Made by a program: the position numbers and the translations under genes. A model generated the notes under the pieces. It had not been told where the DNA came from. It made no database searches and saw nothing but the letters and a program-made list of their open reading frames with translations. Below, in pieces: positions 1-10,293 of a DNA stretch of 64,000 bases. Origin of the DNA: Patiriisocius_A hiemis (GTDB lineage Bacteria > Bacteroidota > Bacteroidia > Flavobacteriales > Flavobacteriaceae). The stretch is from the NCBI RefSeq assembly GCF_031846325.1, contig NZ_JAVRHZ010000007.1:62001-126000 (forward strand). Reading direction: 5' to 3'. The first letter of the stretch is position 1. Every line of letters starts with the position of its first letter.

Positions 1-1
1 C

Positions 2-3000
2 GGTCAAGGAGGCGTTGGTGTTCGATTTATTTCTGGAAGTCAAATAAACTCAACGGGTAATAATGTAGTAATAGATGGAACAGGTTCTGCAACGGGTACA
101 GTTGATAACTTTGGAGTAGAAATCAATGCAAGTTCTATAACTGGTACTGATGTTAATTTAAATGGTACTCCTGGTAACGCAACAGACGCTGCAATGACAT
201 TTATTGGAGGTATGAGTGCTGTAACAGCTACTAATTCACTTACCCTTAACGCAGTTTCTGGAGAAATTAATACGCCAGATGGAACACAAACCAATGATTT
301 ATTTACAGGTACAAATGTTATTGTAGATGGAATATTAGCTCCAGGTCAATCTCCTGGACAACTTTTAGTTGTTGGTGCTTTTGCTATTGGAACAGGTGAT
401 ACCTTAGAGGTAGAAGTTGATGAGTTTGATACTGCAGGAACAGACTACGACCAAGTAGTAGTAACAGGAACAGTAGATATTACAGATGCTACACTTACCC
501 TTGTAGACAATACAGCTGCTACAGGAGTTATTGGTGATGTAATGACGCTTATAGATAATGATGCGGCAGACCCAGTTGTTGGAACATTTGCAGGACTTGC
601 AGATGGTGATGATGTTTCTTTTAATGGTGAAACATGGAGAATTTTTTATAGTGGTGGTGATGGTAACGATGTATTATTAGCTTTTGTGCCAGACCCACTA
701 GCAGATGTATATGTAAATGATAATTTTACAGCTGCAGACGGAACTTTTATTGCAGATGCAGACCCTAATACAGCAGGAGCACAAGCTGCTGTAATAGGTG
801 TAAATGCATTTGATACCATTCAAGAAGGAGTGGATGAAGTAATTGCTGCTGGAAATGTAAACATCACAGACGATTTAGGAACAGATGGACCTGGAACATA
901 TATTGAAAATGTTACCATAGCGAAAAGTATAAATATTCTTTCTACAGAAGATGATCCAACAGCAGTAATTGTAGATGGTGGAGCTGCAGGAAGTGTTTTC
1001 TCAACCTCAGGTGGAGTAAATACAATGTCTTTTACAAGTCTTACCATTCAAAATGGTAATGCTGCTAATGGAGGAGGAATTAATAATACTGCTGCTACGG
1101 TCTCTATTAGTAATTCTTTAGTGCAAAACAATACAGCAACGTCAAGAGGAGGAGGAATTTTGAATGATGGAGGATTAGTTACTGTTACTGCAAATACAAC
1201 TATAAATAATAATACAGCTAATCTTCGTGGTGGAGGTATCGAAAATTTTGGAGGTACTTTAAACGTGTTTGGTATGGTTACTAACAATACTGTTCCTGGA
1301 TCTGGTGGAGGAATTTTATCACAAGCAGGAACTGTTACGCTTGATGGAGCAACTATTTCCGGAAACCAAGCTAATTTTGCAGGTGGAGGTGTTTCACTTG
1401 AGACTAATGCAAACCTTATTACATTAAATAATGTATCGATAACTGGAAATTCAACATTAAGTAATGGAGGGGGGGTATTTTTTCAAAGCTCATCAACTGC
1501 CACAATAGATATGGCTACTATTGCAAATAATACTGCAGGTCTATCTGGAGGAGGTATTTACATAAGAACTGATGCTGGAGTTGTAACTATTAGCAATTCA
1601 ACCCTAGATACTAATACGGCTAGTGGAAATGCAGCAACAGAAGGTGGAGGTGGAGTTTTTCTAGATGATGCTAAATCACTTACGCTAGATAATACAGTCT
1701 CAATTATAAATAATATTGCAAATGGTACTTCTGGAAGTGGAGGAGGAATCTTCTTAGATACAGGAGCATCATTAACTGCAACAGGAACTACAATTACTGG
1801 AAATCAAGCCAACAGAGCAGGTGGAGGAATAGAAGATAATTCTGGAGCTGGATTGAGTCTTATATTAACAGATATAATTTTAAATAATAACAGCGCATTA
1901 TCTAATCCAGGAAACGGAGGAGGTTTACACATAACTGGCGCTGGTGATACAGACATCATTGGTGGAACTGTAAATAACAACACAGCTGCTTTAGAAGGTG
2001 GTGGTTTATGGAATGGTACTGGAACTATGACAGTTGATGCAGTTACCATTAACAATAATACTGCTAGTGGAGCAGCTGCCAATGAAGGTGGAGGAGGAAT
2101 CTTCAATGCTGGAGGCATTGTTTCAGTAGTAAACGGAACAACAATAAGTAACAATGAAGCCGATGGTACTGCTGGCTCTGGTGGTGGAATTTTAAGTGAT
2201 GGAGGAACATTATCTGTATCAGACTCAGAAATATCTAATAACCAAGCCAACAGAGCTGGTGGAGGTATAGAAGTCACAGGAGCTGCAAGTCCTTTAACAC
2301 TTACTAACATTGTTCTTAATGATAATAATGCAGGAGTTGCTCCTGCTGTAGCCGCACCAGGAAATGGTGGAGGGTTACATATAACAGGTGCAATCGATGC
2401 TAATATAACAGGTGGTGAAGTAAATAATAATATTGCAGCCTTAGAAGGAGGTGGATTATGGAATGGCACGGGTACCATGACGGTAGACGGTGTTCGAATT
2501 GGAGTAGATGCTACTGGCAATGACCAAGGAAACGATGCACAAGGAGCAGGAGCCGATGATGGAGGTGGAGGTATCTTTAATAATGGAGGTACTTTAATAG
2601 TAGAGAATGGTTCAGGTATTCGTTTTAATACTGCAACAGGAGCACAAGGTTCTGGAGGAGGAATCCTTTCAGTTGCAGGTGGAGGCGTAACCGTTGAGAA
2701 CTCAGTAGTTTCAGATAATGAGTCTAACAGAGCTGGTGGAGGTATCGAAATGGCAGGAGCAGGAGGTACATTATCTATGGATAATGTAAACATGCGTCGT
2801 AATGTTACAGGAGTTGTAACTGGTGCTGGAGCTCCTGGAAATGGAGGAGGAGTACATATCACAGGTATGTTAGATGCGACGATACAGAATTCTTCAATCC
2901 GAGGAAATATTGCTGCTAATGAAGGAGGAGGACTTTGGAATGGAAGCGGTACAATGACAATAACAAATTCACAAATAAGAAACAACGAAGCCAATGGTGA

Positions 3001-6000
3001 CGACTCTGGAGCTTCTGGTGGTGGAGGTATCTTTAATGAAGGCGGAGTAGTAACTACAGATGCAGACACAACTATTCTATTCAACACAGCAACAGGCGGT
3101 GCGTCTGGTTCTGGAGGAGGAGTATTAGTCGCTGGTGGATCATTCACAGCAACCGGAACTCGTATTGCACAAAACACAGCTAATAGAGCTGGTGGTGGAA
3201 TCGAAGTACGTGATGCAGCAGCAGGTGGTTTAGCAACAATAATTTTAACAGATGTTAATTTAAATCAAAATGATGCTCAAGCCAATCCTGGAAATGGAGG
3301 AGGACTGCATATTACAGGCGCATCCAACAGTAGTATTACTGGTGGAACTGTGAATGGAAACGATGCTGCCAATGAAGGAGGAGGACTCTGGAACGGAAGC
3401 GGTATTATGACAATTAGCGGTGTTACCATATTTAATAACGATGCTGATGGTGATGATGCAGGTATGTCTGGTGGAGGCGGAATCTTTAATGAAGGTGGTA
3501 TTGTAAATACAGACGCTACAACACTTATAGATAACAATCGTGCATTAGGAGGTGCATCTGGTTCTGGTGGAGGTATTTTAAATGCCGCTGGAACGATGAA
3601 TATTAATGGAACAACTATTACAAACAACCAAGCTAATAGAGCTGGTGGAGGTATCGAAGTAAATGGAGTTTCTTTAACGAACCTTATAGATGTAACATTA
3701 GATGATAATCAAGCACTTGCTAACCCAGGTAATGGTGGTGGTTATCACATTACTGGAGGTGGTGACACTAACATAACAGGAGGTACAGTTAATAACAATA
3801 CTGCAGCCAACGAAGGTGGGGGATTATGGAATGGAACAGGAACCATGACACTTACTAACGTAACAATTACTAACAACGTTGCCAATTCTGTAACTACTGG
3901 TGGTGGTGGAATCTTCAACAATGGTGGTATTGTTGATGTAGATGTAGCAACTTCGGTTACAATGAATGTTGCCGATGGTGCAACGCCTGGTGGCCGTGGG
4001 GGTGGATACTTCAACAGTACTGGAGGAACCCTTAATATTGCTTCAGGGTCAACCATAACTATGAACTATGCAAGTAGAGCTGGTGGTGGTATCGAAGATG
4101 CAAGTGATGGCACTTTGGTTCTAGATAATGTAACGATTACTCAAAATGGAGCAGGGGTTGACCCAGGTTTCTTTGGAGGAACAGTAACACCAAACCCAGG
4201 AAACGGTGGAGGTATTCACTTATCAGGAACTACAAGTCTTACAATTACCAATAGTGAAGTAACATCAAACCTAGCGGCAAGCGAAGGTGGAGGACTTTGG
4301 AACAATCAAGGTATAATGACTATTGGTACTACTGAAATTACAGACAATGTAGCAAGTGGAGATGGAGCCGATAACGGTGGTGGAGGTGTCTTCAATAATG
4401 GAGGTACTTTAGATATTCAAGCAGGTACTTTAATCCAGAGTAATAATGCAAACGGAATTTCAGGTTCTGGTGGAGGTGTTTTCTCTACAGATGGTGATGT
4501 AACAATTGCAGACTCGACGATAGAGTTAAATACTGCAAATAGAGCAGGTGGGGGTATCGAAATTATAGATGGTACTTTAAACTCCACAAATACATTTATA
4601 GACACTAATGCTACTGGAAGTAATCCTGGAAATGGTGGAGGACTTCATATTACAGGAGCTGCAAATGTTTCCATATTAGGAGCAACAGTTGAGGGTAATA
4701 CTGCAGCCTCTGAAGGAGGAGGATTATGGAATTCTGCTACAGGAACACTAAGTGTAGATACTTTTGTAATAAACAATACCGCAAGCGGTGCTGCTGCCGA
4801 TAATGGTGGTGGAGGAATCTTTAATAATGGAGGTACTCTTTCAGTAGAATCAGGAACAACTGTAAGTGGAAACATTGCAGATGGTACAGCTGGTTCTGGA
4901 GGAGGAATCTTCTCTGTTGCTGGTGACGTGACCATAGCAGATGCTTCTATTGTTAATAATACATCAAACAGAGCAGGTGGAGGTATCGAAATGATAGATG
5001 GTACCTTGACTATGAACAACACACAATTAAATGATAATGAAACATCTGCCGCACCAGGAAATGGAGGAGGACTGCATATTACAGGTGCTGCTAATTCAAT
5101 TATTACAGGTGGTAATGTAGAAGATAACATAGCTGCTTCAGAAGGAGGAGGACTCTGGAATGGAAGTGGAAACATGACTGTAGATGGTGTAATTATAGAT
5201 AGCAACACAGCAAGTGGTGCTGCTGCTAATGAAGGTGGTGGAGGAATCTTCAACGCTGGAGGTAGTGTAAGTGTTATAAATGGAACAACAATAATTAATA
5301 ATATAGCAGATGGAGTTTCTGGATCAGGTGGTGGAATATTGAGTGATGCTGGAGGAACTGTTTCAATTGATGGTTCAACTATTTCTAATAATGAAGCCAA
5401 CCGTGCAGGTGGTGGAGTTGAAATGGAAGGTGGAAACCTTACCGTTACAAGTTCTAATATATTAAATAACGATACTGGTGTTGCCTCTGGCGGAGCTAAC
5501 CCTGGAAATGGAGGTGGTGTTCACTTAGGTGCTGGTGCTAATGGAAGTTTTACAGATAGTACTGTAGATGGAAATGTAGCTGCTGCCGAAGGTGGTGGTC
5601 TTTGGAATAGTAACTCTGGTACTATGGATGTAACAAATACAGCTATCACAAATAACGCTGCTAATGGAGACTTACCAGATAACGGTGGTGGAGGAATCTA
5701 CGAAGATGGAGGTACCCTTAATATTAATACAGGAACACTAATAGATAATAATACTGCATTAGGAGTCTCTGGTTCTGGTGGAGGTATTCTTTCCAAAGGA
5801 ACTGTTTCAATTGATGGTTCAACTATTTCCAATAATGAAGCTAACCGCGCAGGTGGTGGAGTTGAAATGGAAGGTGGAGACCTTACCGTTACAAATTCTA
5901 ATATAGTAAACAATGATACTGGTGTTGCCTCTGGTGCTGCCAATCCAGGTAATGGAGGTGGTGTTCACTTAGGTGCTGGTGCCAATGGAAGTTTTACAGA

Positions 6001-9000
6001 TAGTACTGTAGATGGAAATGTAGCTGCTGCCGAAGGTGGTGGTCTTTGGAATAGTAACTCTGGTACTATGGATGTAACAAATACAGCTATTACAAATAAC
6101 GCTGCTAATGGAGACTTACCAGATAACGGTGGTGGAGGAATCTACGAAGATGGAGGTACCCTTAATATTAATACAGGAACACTAATAGATAACAATACTG
6201 CATTAGGAATCTCTGGTTCTGGTGGAGGTATTCTTTCCAAAGGAACTGTTTCTTCTAACGATGCAACAATCACGAACAACCAATCAAATCGTGCAGGTGG
6301 TGGAATAGAAATGGTAGGTGGAAGCCTTACAACTTCTAATATGGATATATCAAATAATGATACTGGTGTTGCTTCTGGTGGAGCTAATCCTGGAAATGGA
6401 GGAGGAGTTCATGTAACTGGAGCTGGTACAGTAAATATTACTGATGGAACAGTAAACGGTAACGTCGCTGCATTAGAAGGAGGAGGACTTTGGAACGGAA
6501 GTGGAAACATGATTGTAGACGGTGCTTTAATTGATGGTAACACCGCAAGTGGAGCTGGAGCTAACGAAGGTGGTGGAGGTATCTTTAACGCTGGTGGTAG
6601 TATAACAGTAACCAATGGAGCAACGATAAGCAATAACATAGCCGATGGAGCTTCTGGTTCTGGTGGAGGAATTTTGAACGATGGTGGAGATTTAACTGTA
6701 TCAGATTCAGAGTTATCAAATAACACTTCAATGCGAGCTGGTGGAGGAATTGAAGTTGCGAGTGGCGGAGGAATCAACAGTTTGACTAATGTTGATTTAT
6801 TAAACAATACGACAGCAGCTGCTCCAGGAAATGGAGGAGGGCTTCATATTACAGGAAGTGACAACTCAACTATTACTGGTGGAACCGTAAGTGGTAACGT
6901 CGCTGCATTAGAAGGAGGAGGACTTTGGAACGGAAGTGGAAACATGACTGTAGACGGTGCTTTAATTGATGGTAATGCTGCGAGTGGAGCTGGAGCTAAC
7001 GAAGGTGGTGGAGGAATCTTTAACGCTGGAGGTAGTGTAAGTGTAATAAATGGAACTACGATAAGCAATAACATAGCCGATGGAGCTTCTGGTTCTGGAG
7101 GAGGAATTTTGAACGATGGTGGAGATTTAAGTGTATCAGATTCAGAGTTATCGAATAACACTTCAATGCGAGCTGGTGGTGGAATCGAAGTAGCAAGTGG
7201 TGGTGGAACTAATAGTTTGACTAATGTTGACTTATTAAACAACACGACAGCCTCATCACCAGGTAATGGAGGAGGACTTCATATTACTGGAGGTGATGAT
7301 TCTACCATTACTGGTGGAACCGTAAGTGGTAACGTCGCTGCATTAGAAGGAGGAGGGCTTTGGAACGGAAGTGGAAACATGACTGTAGACGGTGCTTTAA
7401 TTGATGGTAATACTGCGAGTGGAGCTGGAGCTAACGAAGGTGGTGGAGGAATCTTTAACGCTGGAGGTAGTATAACAGTAACCAATGGAGCAACGATAAG
7501 TAACAACGTAGCAGATGGAGCTTCTGGATCTGGAGGAGGAATTTTGAACGATGGTGGAGATTTAAGTGTATCAGATTCAGAGTTATCAAATAACACTTCA
7601 ATGCGAGCTGGTGGAGGAATTGAAGTTGCGAGTGGTGGTGGAACTAATAGTTTGACTAATGTTGAATTATTAAACAATACGACAGCAGCTGCTCCAGGAA
7701 ATGGAGGAGGACTTCATATTACTGGAGGTGATGATTCTACCATTACTGGCGGAATAGTTAGTGGTAATGTTGCTGGAAGTGAAGGAGGAGGACTATGGAA
7801 TGGTTCTGGAACGATGACAGTTGATGGAACATTAGTTGATGATAACTTGGCAGATGGAGATGACCCAGATAATGGTGGTGGGGGTCTCTTTAACGCAGGA
7901 GGTTCACTAATAGTTGTAAATGCAACAATTACCAATAATGACGCTGATGGAACATTTGGTTCTGGAGGTGGAATCTTAAACGATCAAGGAACCCTTACTG
8001 TAACAGATACAGAGATAGCTAGCAATGAGTCTAGAAGAGCAGGAGGAGGTATTGAAGAGAATTCTACATCAGGAAGCAACTTAGTACTTACAAATGTAAC
8101 TTTAAACGGAAATACAACAGCTAATACACCTGGAAACGGAGGAGGACTTCATATTACGGGAAGTGGAGGCGCTACTATTGATGGAGGAAGTGTTTCAGCT
8201 AACGTTGCTGCATCTGAAGGTGGAGGTCTTTGGAATGGAACAGGACTTATGACTATTACTGGTACTATAATAGAAGATAATATAGCTATGGGTAACTCTG
8301 GAAGTAATGGAGGAGGAGGTCTCTTTAATGAAGGTGGAGATGTATCTATTACAGATGTAACCTTTATGAAGAACATCGCTAACGGTACTTCAGGTTCTGG
8401 TGGAGGATTATTCACTAAAGCTGGAGGTGTAACTATAGTAACTACTTTATTTGATGGTAATAGTGCAAACCGTGCAGGTGGAGCTATAGAAGTAGTGAAT
8501 GGAGCATTAGACTTTTCAAACTCACAGATGATAGGTAATGATGTTAATAATGGAGTTGGAACAGCTAACCCAGGAAATGGAGGAGGACTTCATGTAACTG
8601 GTAATTCTGCATCGGTTACTATCTCAAATAGTGAGGTAAGTGATAATCAAGCTGCTAGAGAAGGTGGTGGACTATGGAACCAATCAGGGTCATTAATGAC
8701 AGTAGAAGTATCTACAGTAGATGGAAACAGTAGTTTTGGTACAGACCCAGATGATGGAGGTGCAGGTATCTTTAACAATGGTGGATTACTAGATATTATT
8801 GATTCAACAATATCTAACAATGAAGCAATTGGAGGTAATGGAGGAGCACTTCATAATAATACTGGAGGTGATGTAACAGTTGTTACTAGTACACTATCTG
8901 GTAATAGTGCTGGTTCTGGTGCTGGAGCATTTAACAACGGATCTAGTTTAGACTTTAATGCGGTTACTATTGCAAATAATACTTCTTCAAGTACTGGAGG

Positions 9001-9619
9001 TGGTATAGAAAGCGCAAGTAGTACTTCATTGAAAAACACACTAGTTGCAACAAACAATGCTTCATCAGGAATGGATGTTTCTGGTAGTTTTGTTTCTAAT
9101 GATTTCAACCTAATTGGTACAGATGATTTAGGAGTATTCCCAGAGCAGTCTAATGATATTGAAGAAGCTGATGCATTCTTAGGTCCATTACAAAACAATG
9201 GTGGTACTACAGAAACACATGAGCTATTGTTTGGATCATTAGCATTTAATGGAGGAGACCCGGCTGATACTTTTGATGATCAAATAGGACAGGCAATTTT
9301 CTCTACAGCAAGAGATATTGGAGCGTTTGAAGCGCAAACAGTAATACTTAATGTTGAAGAAACTGCAGATGGAGGATTTGATATTAGAGTATACCCTAAC
9401 CCTTCTAAAGGACAATCTAATGTGTCTATTCCAGTAAACTTTGGAAATGAGATAACAATGACAATCATTGAAGCAGGATCTGGCAAGCTGGTAAGAGTAG
9501 ATACTCTTACGAGTGGTATTAATGAGGTTCGTTTTGATGAAATGCAAGATGGTGTATATGTGTTACGATTAGTATCAGAAACACATACTTCTACCCATAG
9601 ATTAATTCTTGGGAAGTAA
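2..9619 (+). CDS. Giant secreted beta-helix repeat protein (adhesin-like), T9SS sorted; 5' end outside window
   Basis: The frame is open from base 2 with no stop, so the gene starts upstream; about 3205 residues are visible. The first ~170 residues contain an APGQSPG motif like those of autotransporter-associated beta-strand proteins. A pectin-lyase-like entry segment follows (GTYIENVTIAKSINIL). The bulk is short right-handed beta-helix coils marked by NNTA, RAGGGIE, EGGGLWN and GSGGGI. These are organised into 16 larger units of about 145 residues, each carrying a GNGGG(L/V/Y/I)H signature. The last ~90 residues (bases ~9345-9616) form a type A T9SS sorting domain (RVYPNPSKG, then DGVYVLRLVS), so the protein should cross the outer membrane and be surface-attached or released. 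The coils resemble chlamydial Pmp repeats. An adhesive or structural surface role is inferred from architecture; the ligand cannot be told. Confidence 0.9.
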   Translation, partial: GQGGVGVRFISGSQINSTGNNVVIDGTGSATGTVDNFGVEINASSITGTDVNLNGTPGNATDAAMTFIGGMSAVTATNSLTLNAVSGEINTPDGTQTNDLFTGTNVIVDGILAPGQSPGQLLVVGAFAIGTGDTLEVEVDEFDTAGTDYDQVVVTGTVDITDATLTLVDNTAATGVIGDVMTLIDNDAADPVVGTFAGLADGDDVSFNGETWRIFYSGGDGNDVLLAFVPDPLADVYVNDNFTAADGTFIADADPNTAGAQAAVIGVNAFDTIQEGVDEVIAAGNVNITDDLGTDGPGTYIENVTIAKSINILSTEDDPTAVIVDGGAAGSVFSTSGGVNTMSFTSLTIQNGNAANGGGINNTAATVSISNSLVQNNTATSRGGGILNDGGLVTVTANTTINNNTANLRGGGIENFGGTLNVFGMVTNNTVPGSGGGILSQAGTVTLDGATISGNQANFAGGGVSLETNANLITLNNVSITGNSTLSNGGGVFFQSSSTATIDMATIANNTAGLSGGGIYIRTDAGVVTISNSTLDTNTASGNAATEGGGGVFLDDAKSLTLDNTVSIINNIANGTSGSGGGIFLDTGASLTATGTTITGNQANRAGGGIEDNSGAGLSLILTDIILNNNSALSNPGNGGGLHITGAGDTDIIGGTVNNNTAALEGGGLWNGTGTMTVDAVTINNNTASGAAANEGGGGIFNAGGIVSVVNGTTISNNEADGTAGSGGGILSDGGTLSVSDSEISNNQANRAGGGIEVTGAASPLTLTNIVLNDNNAGVAPAVAAPGNGGGLHITGAIDANITGGEVNNNIAALEGGGLWNGTGTMTVDGVRIGVDATGNDQGNDAQGAGADDGGGGIFNNGGTLIVENGSGIRFNTATGAQGSGGGILSVAGGGVTVENSVVSDNESNRAGGGIEMAGAGGTLSMDNVNMRRNVTGVVTGAGAPGNGGGVHITGMLDATIQNSSIRGNIAANEGGGLWNGSGTMTITNSQIRNNEANGDDSGASGGGGIFNEGGVVTTDADTTILFNTATGGASGSGGGVLVAGGSFTATGTRIAQNTANRAGGGIEVRDAAAGGLATIILTDVNLNQNDAQANPGNGGGLHITGASNSSITGGTVNGNDAANEGGGLWNGSGIMTISGVTIFNNDADGDDAGMSGGGGIFNEGGIVNTDATTLIDNNRALGGASGSGGGILNAAGTMNINGTTITNNQANRAGGGIEVNGVSLTNLIDVTLDDNQALANPGNGGGYHITGGGDTNITGGTVNNNTAANEGGGLWNGTGTMTLTNVTITNNVANSVTTGGGGIFNNGGIVDVDVATSVTMNVADGATPGGRGGGYFNSTGGTLNIASGSTITMNYASRAGGGIEDASDGTLVLDNVTITQNGAGVDPGFFGGTVTPNPGNGGGIHLSGTTSLTITNSEVTSNLAASEGGGLWNNQGIMTIGTTEITDNVASGDGADNGGGGVFNNGGTLDIQAGTLIQSNNANGISGSGGGVFSTDGDVTIADSTIELNTANRAGGGIEIIDGTLNSTNTFIDTNATGSNPGNGGGLHITGAANVSILGATVEGNTAASEGGGLWNSATGTLSVDTFVINNTASGAAADNGGGGIFNNGGTLSVESGTTVSGNIADGTAGSGGGIFSVAGDVTIADASIVNNTSNRAGGGIEMIDGTLTMNNTQLNDNETSAAPGNGGGLHITGAANSIITGGNVEDNIAASEGGGLWNGSGNMTVDGVIIDSNTASGAAANEGGGGIFNAGGSVSVINGTTIINNIADGVSGSGGGILSDAGGTVSIDGSTISNNEANRAGGGVEMEGGNLTVTSSNILNNDTGVASGGANPGNGGGVHLGAGANGSFTDSTVDGNVAAAEGGGLWNSNSGTMDVTNTAITNNAANGDLPDNGGGGIYEDGGTLNINTGTLIDNNTALGVSGSGGGILSKGTVSIDGSTISNNEANRAGGGVEMEGGDLTVTNSNIVNNDTGVASGAANPGNGGGVHLGAGANGSFTDSTVDGNVAAAEGGGLWNSNSGTMDVTNTAITNNAANGDLPDNGGGGIYEDGGTLNINTGTLIDNNTALGISGSGGGILSKGTVSSNDATITNNQSNRAGGGIEMVGGSLTTSNMDISNNDTGVASGGANPGNGGGVHVTGAGTVNITDGTVNGNVAALEGGGLWNGSGNMIVDGALIDGNTASGAGANEGGGGIFNAGGSITVTNGATISNNIADGASGSGGGILNDGGDLTVSDSELSNNTSMRAGGGIEVASGGGINSLTNVDLLNNTTAAAPGNGGGLHITGSDNSTITGGTVSGNVAALEGGGLWNGSGNMTVDGALIDGNAASGAGANEGGGGIFNAGGSVSVINGTTISNNIADGASGSGGGILNDGGDLSVSDSELSNNTSMRAGGGIEVASGGGTNSLTNVDLLNNTTASSPGNGGGLHITGGDDSTITGGTVSGNVAALEGGGLWNGSGNMTVDGALIDGNTASGAGANEGGGGIFNAGGSITVTNGATISNNVADGASGSGGGILNDGGDLSVSDSELSNNTSMRAGGGIEVASGGGTNSLTNVELLNNTTAAAPGNGGGLHITGGDDSTITGGIVSGNVAGSEGGGLWNGSGTMTVDGTLVDDNLADGDDPDNGGGGLFNAGGSLIVVNATITNNDADGTFGSGGGILNDQGTLTVTDTEIASNESRRAGGGIEENSTSGSNLVLTNVTLNGNTTANTPGNGGGLHITGSGGATIDGGSVSANVAASEGGGLWNGTGLMTITGTIIEDNIAMGNSGSNGGGGLFNEGGDVSITDVTFMKNIANGTSGSGGGLFTKAGGVTIVTTLFDGNSANRAGGAIEVVNGALDFSNSQMIGNDVNNGVGTANPGNGGGLHVTGNSASVTISNSEVSDNQAAREGGGLWNQSGSLMTVEVSTVDGNSSFGTDPDDGGAGIFNNGGLLDIIDSTISNNEAIGGNGGALHNNTGGDVTVVTSTLSGNSAGSGAGAFNNGSSLDFNAVTIANNTSSSTGGGIESASSTSLKNTLVATNNASSGMDVSGSFVSNDFNLIGTDDLGVFPEQSNDIEEADAFLGPLQNNGGTTETHELLFGSLAFNGGDPADTFDDQIGQAIFSTARDIGAFEAQTVILNVEETADGGFDIRVYPNPSKGQSNVSIPVNFGNEITMTIIEAGSGKLVRVDTLTSGINEVRFDEMQDGVYVLRLVSETHTSTHRLILGK
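5345..6250 (+). repeat. Near-identical tandem DNA duplication, period 444 bp
   Basis: Two consecutive copies are offset by exactly 444 bases (148 codons). For example, the stretch starting at 5521 recurs at 5965. They differ by only a few scattered, mostly silent changes over several hundred bases. The period is a multiple of three, so gain or loss of a copy keeps the frame. Confidence 0.8.
6478..7782 (+). repeat. Three near-identical tandem copies, period 435 bp
   Basis: The same block (GGTGCTTTAATTGATGGTAA) occurs at 6521, 6956 and 7391, exactly 435 bases (145 codons) apart. The sequence between the copies is highly similar. The period preserves the reading frame, so slippage or recombination would alter protein length only. 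Confidence 0.8.
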
Positions 9620-9641
9620 TAGATAAACAATATTCAATAAC

Positions 9642-9676
9642 AAAAAAAGCCCTTACATATTGTAAGGGCTTTTTTT
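9642..9676. terminator. Strong bidirectional intrinsic terminator
   Basis: A perfect inverted repeat (arms 9642-9657 and 9661-9676, core GCCCTTACA/TGTAAGGGC, 3-base loop) is flanked by A7 on one side and T7-8 on the other. It therefore works on both strands. It sits between two convergent genes, the giant surface protein and the DUF2141 gene. Confidence 0.9.
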
Positions 9677-9705
9677 TAGTAAGTACTATTTTTACTATTG
9701 GCAAA

Positions 9706-10140
9706 TTACATTCTTATTTCCATTTCGATAGGTTGGTTAGCTACTTCAAATTTTGCATCATTCCATTGCGGTGGTCCCATACTCATTACATTGTTTGATA
9801 CACCATACATTTCCTTTGGCATTCCGTTGGGTTCAAAATCCATTTGTTTATTATCATTAGTATCATGGAATAAGCTTATTGCATAAACTCCAGGAGCAAC
9901 ATCCTTAAAGGTTACTACCGCTTTTCCGTCCTTAATTTTACTTTCAAGCCCTTGTATTGGAGCAGCTTTCATAAAAGTAGTTTCGTTGTATAATCCAAAA
10001 ATTACATGTCCTTTGTCACTCTTTACAGGAACAGTTACTGTTATGGTAGTTCCTTCGTTTTTTGTTTCAGTAAGTGATGTTTGTGCGCTTACAAATAATG
10101 TGCTTGCTAAAAGCGCTAGTGTTGTGATAATAGTTTTCAT
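9706..10140 (-). CDS. DUF2141 family exported protein
   Basis: The protein has 144 residues. The start at 10140 gives a clear signal peptide (MKTIITTLALLASTLFVSAQ, cleavage after SAQ). A longer in-frame start at 10221 would put 27 unlikely residues ahead of it. The mature part matches DUF2141: a beta-rich domain with GHVIFGLYNE and the family signature GVYAISLFHDTNDNKQMDFE followed by GMPKEMYGVSNN. The family is exported in Bacteroidota and Proteobacteria and has no established function. A weak -7-like CATCTTTG lies upstream. It converges on the giant surface protein across a shared terminator. Confidence 0.85.
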   Translation of the reverse strand: MKTIITTLALLASTLFVSAQTSLTETKNEGTTITVTVPVKSDKGHVIFGLYNETTFMKAAPIQGLESKIKDGKAVVTFKDVAPGVYAISLFHDTNDNKQMDFEPNGMPKEMYGVSNNVMSMGPPQWNDAKFEVANQPIEMEIRM

Positions 10141-10266
10141 CTGTATATAATTTAAGTTGTTTTTTATTTCTGAAACAAAGATGCAACGTAAATCTCTTTG
10201 GATACAATGAAAGCTACTCAACTGTAGTTTTAGTAGGATGAAGTGTATTGTACTAATTATACTTAA

Positions 10267-10293
10267 ATAGATAACCCTTTAAAAGTTATCTAT
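10267..10293 (-). terminator. Hairpin at the end of the MoxR/DUF58 operon
   Basis: A perfect 9-bp inverted repeat (ATAGATAAC at 10267-10275, GTTATCTAT at 10285-10293, 9-base loop) overlaps the DUF58 stop codon. The sequence after it on the minus strand is only moderately T-rich (TTTAAG), so termination may be weak. Confidence 0.4.

Larger units (their letters stand above)
1650..8690 (+). repeat. Sixteen homologous ~435-450 bp coding units within the giant surface protein
   Basis: The GNGGG-H signature occurs 16 times in the translation at a spacing of about 145-150 codons. Each unit repeats the same order: aromatic-poor beta-helix coils, GNGGGLHITG, EGGGLWNGSG, GGGGIFN, GSGGGIL, RAGGGIE. Most units have diverged, but some neighbours are nearly identical in DNA, showing recent duplication or gene conversion. 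Boundaries are approximate. Confidence 0.85.

Noticed and set aside
1804..3177. A long minus-strand open frame rich in Pro-Pro-Pro opposite the giant repeat gene, with several similar ones up to 8415
   Set aside because: It is the mirror of the GGA/GGT-rich plus-strand coils (GGx codons read as Pro and Ser/Thr in reverse). It has no signal, domain or promoter.
9239..9630. Minus-strand frames of about 100 residues over the end of the giant gene
   Set aside because: They overlap the well-supported sorting domain on the plus strand and show no protein-like features.
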